DNA from: DTU080 sp050945315 | Lineage (GTDB): Bacteria; Bacillota; Limnochordia; DTU080 | Assembly (NCBI GenBank): GCA_050945315.1 | Contig: JBMNSS010000120.1 | Coordinates: forward strand, 1-8,444 | Direction of reading: 5' to 3' | DNA length: 8,444 bases | In this document: positions 5,449 to 8,444 of the stretch, piece by piece | Numbering within the stretch: the stretch's first letter is position 1 | How the letters are laid out: every line of letters starts with the position of its first letter | Notes under the pieces: generated by a model | The model's input: only the letters and a program-made list of their open reading frames with translations | Told to the model about the DNA's origin: nothing | Database searches by the model: none | Made by a program: the position numbers and the translations under genes

Positions 5449-8444
5449 GGCTTGCAAGATGGGCATACAATCTGGGATGGGGTCCTAAAGGCTGGCCGGC
5501 CGGAAACCCCTTGGCAGGCGTCCCTTACTGGGTACAACAGTCACTGCTGACCATGGCCTGCGCCGACGGGCTTCCACTCAACTGGGTAACGGAAGAAGGC
5601 TTTAGCGTAGCCGTACCGATCGGCGACCTGCGGAGTCGGCTTAGCCCGTGGCAACAAGCGGATTATGGCCAAGCGCCCGGCCTCGATCCGATGTGCATAG
5701 AGCCCCAACACGCCGCGGACAGACTCCTTTCAGTGCTGCTCGAACGCGCTTTGGAGTCACCTGGCGATCTGCGGGCAGAGGGCCCCGGTGTCTGGATCAT
5801 CGGCAATGAAGAAATCGCGGTGCCCCTCCAGGCTTTGCTTTCCGCCCGGATTCCCAGGCGGTTACGGGCAGTGGCCAGGCGGAGTGGTCGGCCACGGGAG
5901 CGAGGAGCGGAGTGGGAAAGGTGGGTCACCATCGCTCCTGCTTCGATACGTCTGTGGGCCACCGCCTGGCTCCACAAATTGGAGCGCCATATCGAAGAGG
6001 GGACATCCGAGTTACGAATACGTATTCACACTGACGAGATTCTGCCGATCATCTCCCTATGGGACTCTCTGGAGCTTCTTGAAGCCATCAGAAGGCTGTA
6101 CGGGCTCTCATTTCGACTGCCTGACATACGGATCCACGCGCCTGGTCTCAGTGAGAGCGGAAGAAGTGCCCTTGATGCGTATCTGGGACGAACCAACGGA
6201 CACATCGGCAGGGAGGCCCTTTGGCCGCTGGTTGAGGGCCCTGTGGAGAACCCTCAGATAGTGATCGGAGACCCGGTCTGTCTGAAAGACGACGAGCTGA
6301 CGTCGCACTGGGATGAAGAGGATATCGCGGGCGATGCTGAGCAGCTCCTGAACGAAGGACACCTTGGTCTCCCGCAGGACTACGAGATCAAGGATTCGTC
6401 CCATGAGCTCTTGGATCATTTCTTCTCCAGGTTTCTTGGACATCCGTCTCTTCGAAAAGAGCAGGTGGAGGCCATACAACGGCTTCTCAATCAAGAGTCG
6501 CTACTGATCCTTATGCCCACGGGATATGGGAAGAGCGCGATCTATCAGTTGTCGGCCCTGATACAGCCCGGGATCGCTTTGGTCATTTCTCCCTTGGTGG
6601 CCTTGATTCAGGACCAGGTCGGACACTTGCGTCGAAACGGCATCATTGGAGTTGAATCCATTACTTCTCGGGGAGGTCAGAGTCCGAGAGAGGTATATCA
6701 GCGCCTTGAACAAGGGTCGATTCGACTCTTCTATGTAACCCCTGAACGCCTGGTGACTCAAGGGTTTCAGCGTTTTGTCGAAGAGATGATGGGCTTCCGG
6801 CGTTTTTCGTTTATAGCGGTCGATGAGGCGCACTGCGCTTCTGAGTGGGGTCACGATTTCCGTCCTTCATATAAGTTCATAAAGGTGATTCGTGAGGACA
6901 TAGAGCGTGAGAGTGGAGGCGATGGGCGCTTAAGGACGCCAATTGTGGGTCTTACCGCAACGGCCTCGGAAACGGTACGGGACGATGTCTTGCACATACT
7001 CGGCATTGGCAAGGACAACGTGATACAAAGCCGCAGCAGTGATCGGCCCGAGCTAAGCTACAGTGTCCATCTTGCGGGAGGACACGGTTATCAAGAGAGG
7101 CTGGGGTTGCTCGAAGAGATACTTTCCCGGACTGGCTTTGAAGTGCTGAAATTGGATAACGGATTACTGGACCGGACGGAAAGCGGAGAGTACCGACACG
7201 GTGCCGTGGTCTTTGCTCCGTTTGCGGATCCTACCAGTGAGCCATTGGTTCATTCGGCTGCGCCTGCTATAGGGTATTATCTGGCACGTCATGGATGGTC
7301 TCCGGATGCCATCGGCGTCTATTCGTCGACAGCCCCGAGATGGTGCCCGCATTGTGATTCACCGCGTATCTTTCGTCAACGGCGGGGTGGAATCGGTGAG
7401 CCCAACATTTGGCGATGTATAGACTGTGAACGAGAGTCTCCGGAGAGAAAGTTGCGCAACGACCAAAAAGAATGGGGCAATCAACTCATTCAAACGCAAG
7501 AGGCGTTTCTCGACAGTCGTATGCCTCTGTTGGTCTCGACCAAAGGATTTGGCATGGGTGTGGATAAGCCGAATATCCGGCTCATAGTCCACTACGTGAT
7601 GTCCGGGAGTCTGGAAGGATACTATCAGGAGGTCGGGCGAGCCGGTCGGGACGGGAGGCACGCACATGTTGCGCTCATATCCGTCCCTCCCGGGAAAGAG
7701 TGCGCTGAGACTTATATCGACAACGGTCGTCTTTGGAATCTGCAAGCACACGAGCGCATCAGACTGCCATGCTTGAAGGGCTATGGATTCTCCGATTGTA
7801 TCTGCAACTTAACGGATCCGTGTGACGTGGCACAGCAGGCGATTCTCATAAACCTCACCTTCCGCGGTGTAGAGGAGGAGGAAGAGGCTCTCAACCACGT
7901 GTACGCTTGGCTGCAAGCCGGTTGGAATGAAATCCCGGCGAAGGGTTTTATCGACCACTATCGGGGCTATAGAAATAAGGACTACACAGTAATCGACATA
8001 GAAAAAGCCCTGGTCGCCTTGCGAGAGCTGAGTGTGCTCAGAGGTCACATTAGACGAGGAGACGGTGCGTCGTTTGCTCTCCGCCGGATGGAAGACTGGT
8101 CATGGGAGAAAGCCTGTGATGTGCTGGAGGAGCACATTGAGTTCTACGAGAGGCTGGCGGGGGGCGGAGGTCCGCACTCCTTGCCAAGACAGCAGATACG
8201 AAAGCGCCGAGATGAACCGGGAACCCAAGAGTGTTTCGTGAGATGGGCGGGCCGCTTGCTTCTCGAAACGCGATACAACACAATCCGGGCGACCCGGCTC
8301 CAGAGCCTGTACAACCTCTACAGATACACAACACTGCCTGAGGGACGCTGTCGGAGAGCGTTCTTGCGTCAGACCTTTGAGATCAATCCGCCTGCGGAGT
8401 ACCAGTGCGGGTTCTGCGATACTTGTGTTCCCAGTCTGTCATTC
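5445..8444 (+). CDS. RecQ-family ATP-dependent DNA helicase, DpdF-like, with extra zinc-binding insertions (3' end beyond window)
   Basis: The frame is open for 1000 codons from TTG 5445 to the window edge, so the C-terminus is missing. Residues 1-325 are unrecognised. The RecQ helicase core then runs: motif 0 (F330 to Q340), Walker A PTGYGKS (358-364), ISPLVALIQDQV (381-392), the RecQ signature DEAHCASEWGHDFRP (460-474), LTATA (503-507), STKGFGMGVDKPNIR (698-712) and QEVGRAGRDG (728-737). A CxxC-x20-CxxC zinc ribbon (C634, C637, C658, C661) is inserted in the second RecA lobe. A second cluster is C776, C785, C787, C793. The RecQ zinc motif appears only at C969, C988, C991, C994 (CRR, then CGFCDTC), about 230 residues after motif VI instead of the usual 50 or so. 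The protein is well over 1000 residues, compared with about 600 for E. coli RecQ. It should unwind DNA 3' to 5' with ATP. Coupling to the upstream helicase suggests joint action. DpdF of dpd islands is the nearest named analogue; a free-standing defence RecQ is the alternative. Confidence 0.93.
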   Translation, partial: MRLARWAYNLGWGPKGWPAGNPLAGVPYWVQQSLLTMACADGLPLNWVTEEGFSVAVPIGDLRSRLSPWQQADYGQAPGLDPMCIEPQHAADRLLSVLLERALESPGDLRAEGPGVWIIGNEEIAVPLQALLSARIPRRLRAVARRSGRPRERGAEWERWVTIAPASIRLWATAWLHKLERHIEEGTSELRIRIHTDEILPIISLWDSLELLEAIRRLYGLSFRLPDIRIHAPGLSESGRSALDAYLGRTNGHIGREALWPLVEGPVENPQIVIGDPVCLKDDELTSHWDEEDIAGDAEQLLNEGHLGLPQDYEIKDSSHELLDHFFSRFLGHPSLRKEQVEAIQRLLNQESLLILMPTGYGKSAIYQLSALIQPGIALVISPLVALIQDQVGHLRRNGIIGVESITSRGGQSPREVYQRLEQGSIRLFYVTPERLVTQGFQRFVEEMMGFRRFSFIAVDEAHCASEWGHDFRPSYKFIKVIREDIERESGGDGRLRTPIVGLTATASETVRDDVLHILGIGKDNVIQSRSSDRPELSYSVHLAGGHGYQERLGLLEEILSRTGFEVLKLDNGLLDRTESGEYRHGAVVFAPFADPTSEPLVHSAAPAIGYYLARHGWSPDAIGVYSSTAPRWCPHCDSPRIFRQRRGGIGEPNIWRCIDCERESPERKLRNDQKEWGNQLIQTQEAFLDSRMPLLVSTKGFGMGVDKPNIRLIVHYVMSGSLEGYYQEVGRAGRDGRHAHVALISVPPGKECAETYIDNGRLWNLQAHERIRLPCLKGYGFSDCICNLTDPCDVAQQAILINLTFRGVEEEEEALNHVYAWLQAGWNEIPAKGFIDHYRGYRNKDYTVIDIEKALVALRELSVLRGHIRRGDGASFALRRMEDWSWEKACDVLEEHIEFYERLAGGGGPHSLPRQQIRKRRDEPGTQECFVRWAGRLLLETRYNTIRATRLQSLYNLYRYTTLPEGRCRRAFLRQTFEINPPAEYQCGFCDTCVPSLSF

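Noticed and set aside
5788..6261. Plus-strand frame of 157 residues within the RecQ-like gene
   Set aside because: It overlaps the continuous 1000-codon frame with helicase motifs, has no motif of its own, and is a shadow frame.

Overview
The window holds a three-gene, plus-strand stretch of a bacterial accessory locus. The bacterial call rests on a strong Shine-Dalgarno (AAGGAGG) and a TTG start inside a 4-base stop/start overlap. Base composition looks moderately GC-rich by eye. Nothing identifies the host beyond a bacterium with a nucleic-acid-processing island. There are no tRNA, rRNA or housekeeping genes and no CRISPR array. No intact mobile element is visible.

Layout: (1) positions 37-546 encode a small acidic protein with a helical, probably coiled-coil N-terminus that I do not recognise. 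(2) Positions 547-1104 are a 558-base gap with no convincing gene, carrying a perfect 16-base palindrome (849-864). (3) Positions 1105-5448 encode a 1447-residue multidomain protein. In order it has an unrecognised N-terminus, a complete superfamily 2 DEAH helicase of the COG1205/MrfA type, a DUF1998-type Cys-rich metal-binding region, a HAD-like phosphohydrolase domain and a ComF-like phosphoribosyltransferase. (4) Positions 5445-8444 encode a RecQ-family helicase that runs off the right edge, with 1000 codons visible. It starts at a TTG overlapping the previous stop. It has about 330 unrecognised N-terminal residues, a zinc ribbon inserted in the second RecA lobe, a second Cys cluster, and a RecQ-type Cys cluster displaced far downstream of helicase motif VI.

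The two large genes are translationally coupled, so their products probably work together on DNA. The best named comparison I know is the DpdJ (COG1205-type helicase) and DpdF (RecQ-like) pair of the dpd islands, which insert 7-deazaguanine bases into DNA and are thought to restrict unmodified DNA. The modification genes (DpdA, preQ0 synthesis) are not in the window, so this is a hypothesis. The fused HAD and phosphoribosyltransferase domains suggest that nucleotide or modified-base chemistry is tied to the helicase. If the dpd reading is wrong, the pair is a candidate for an undescribed two-helicase defence or repair system.
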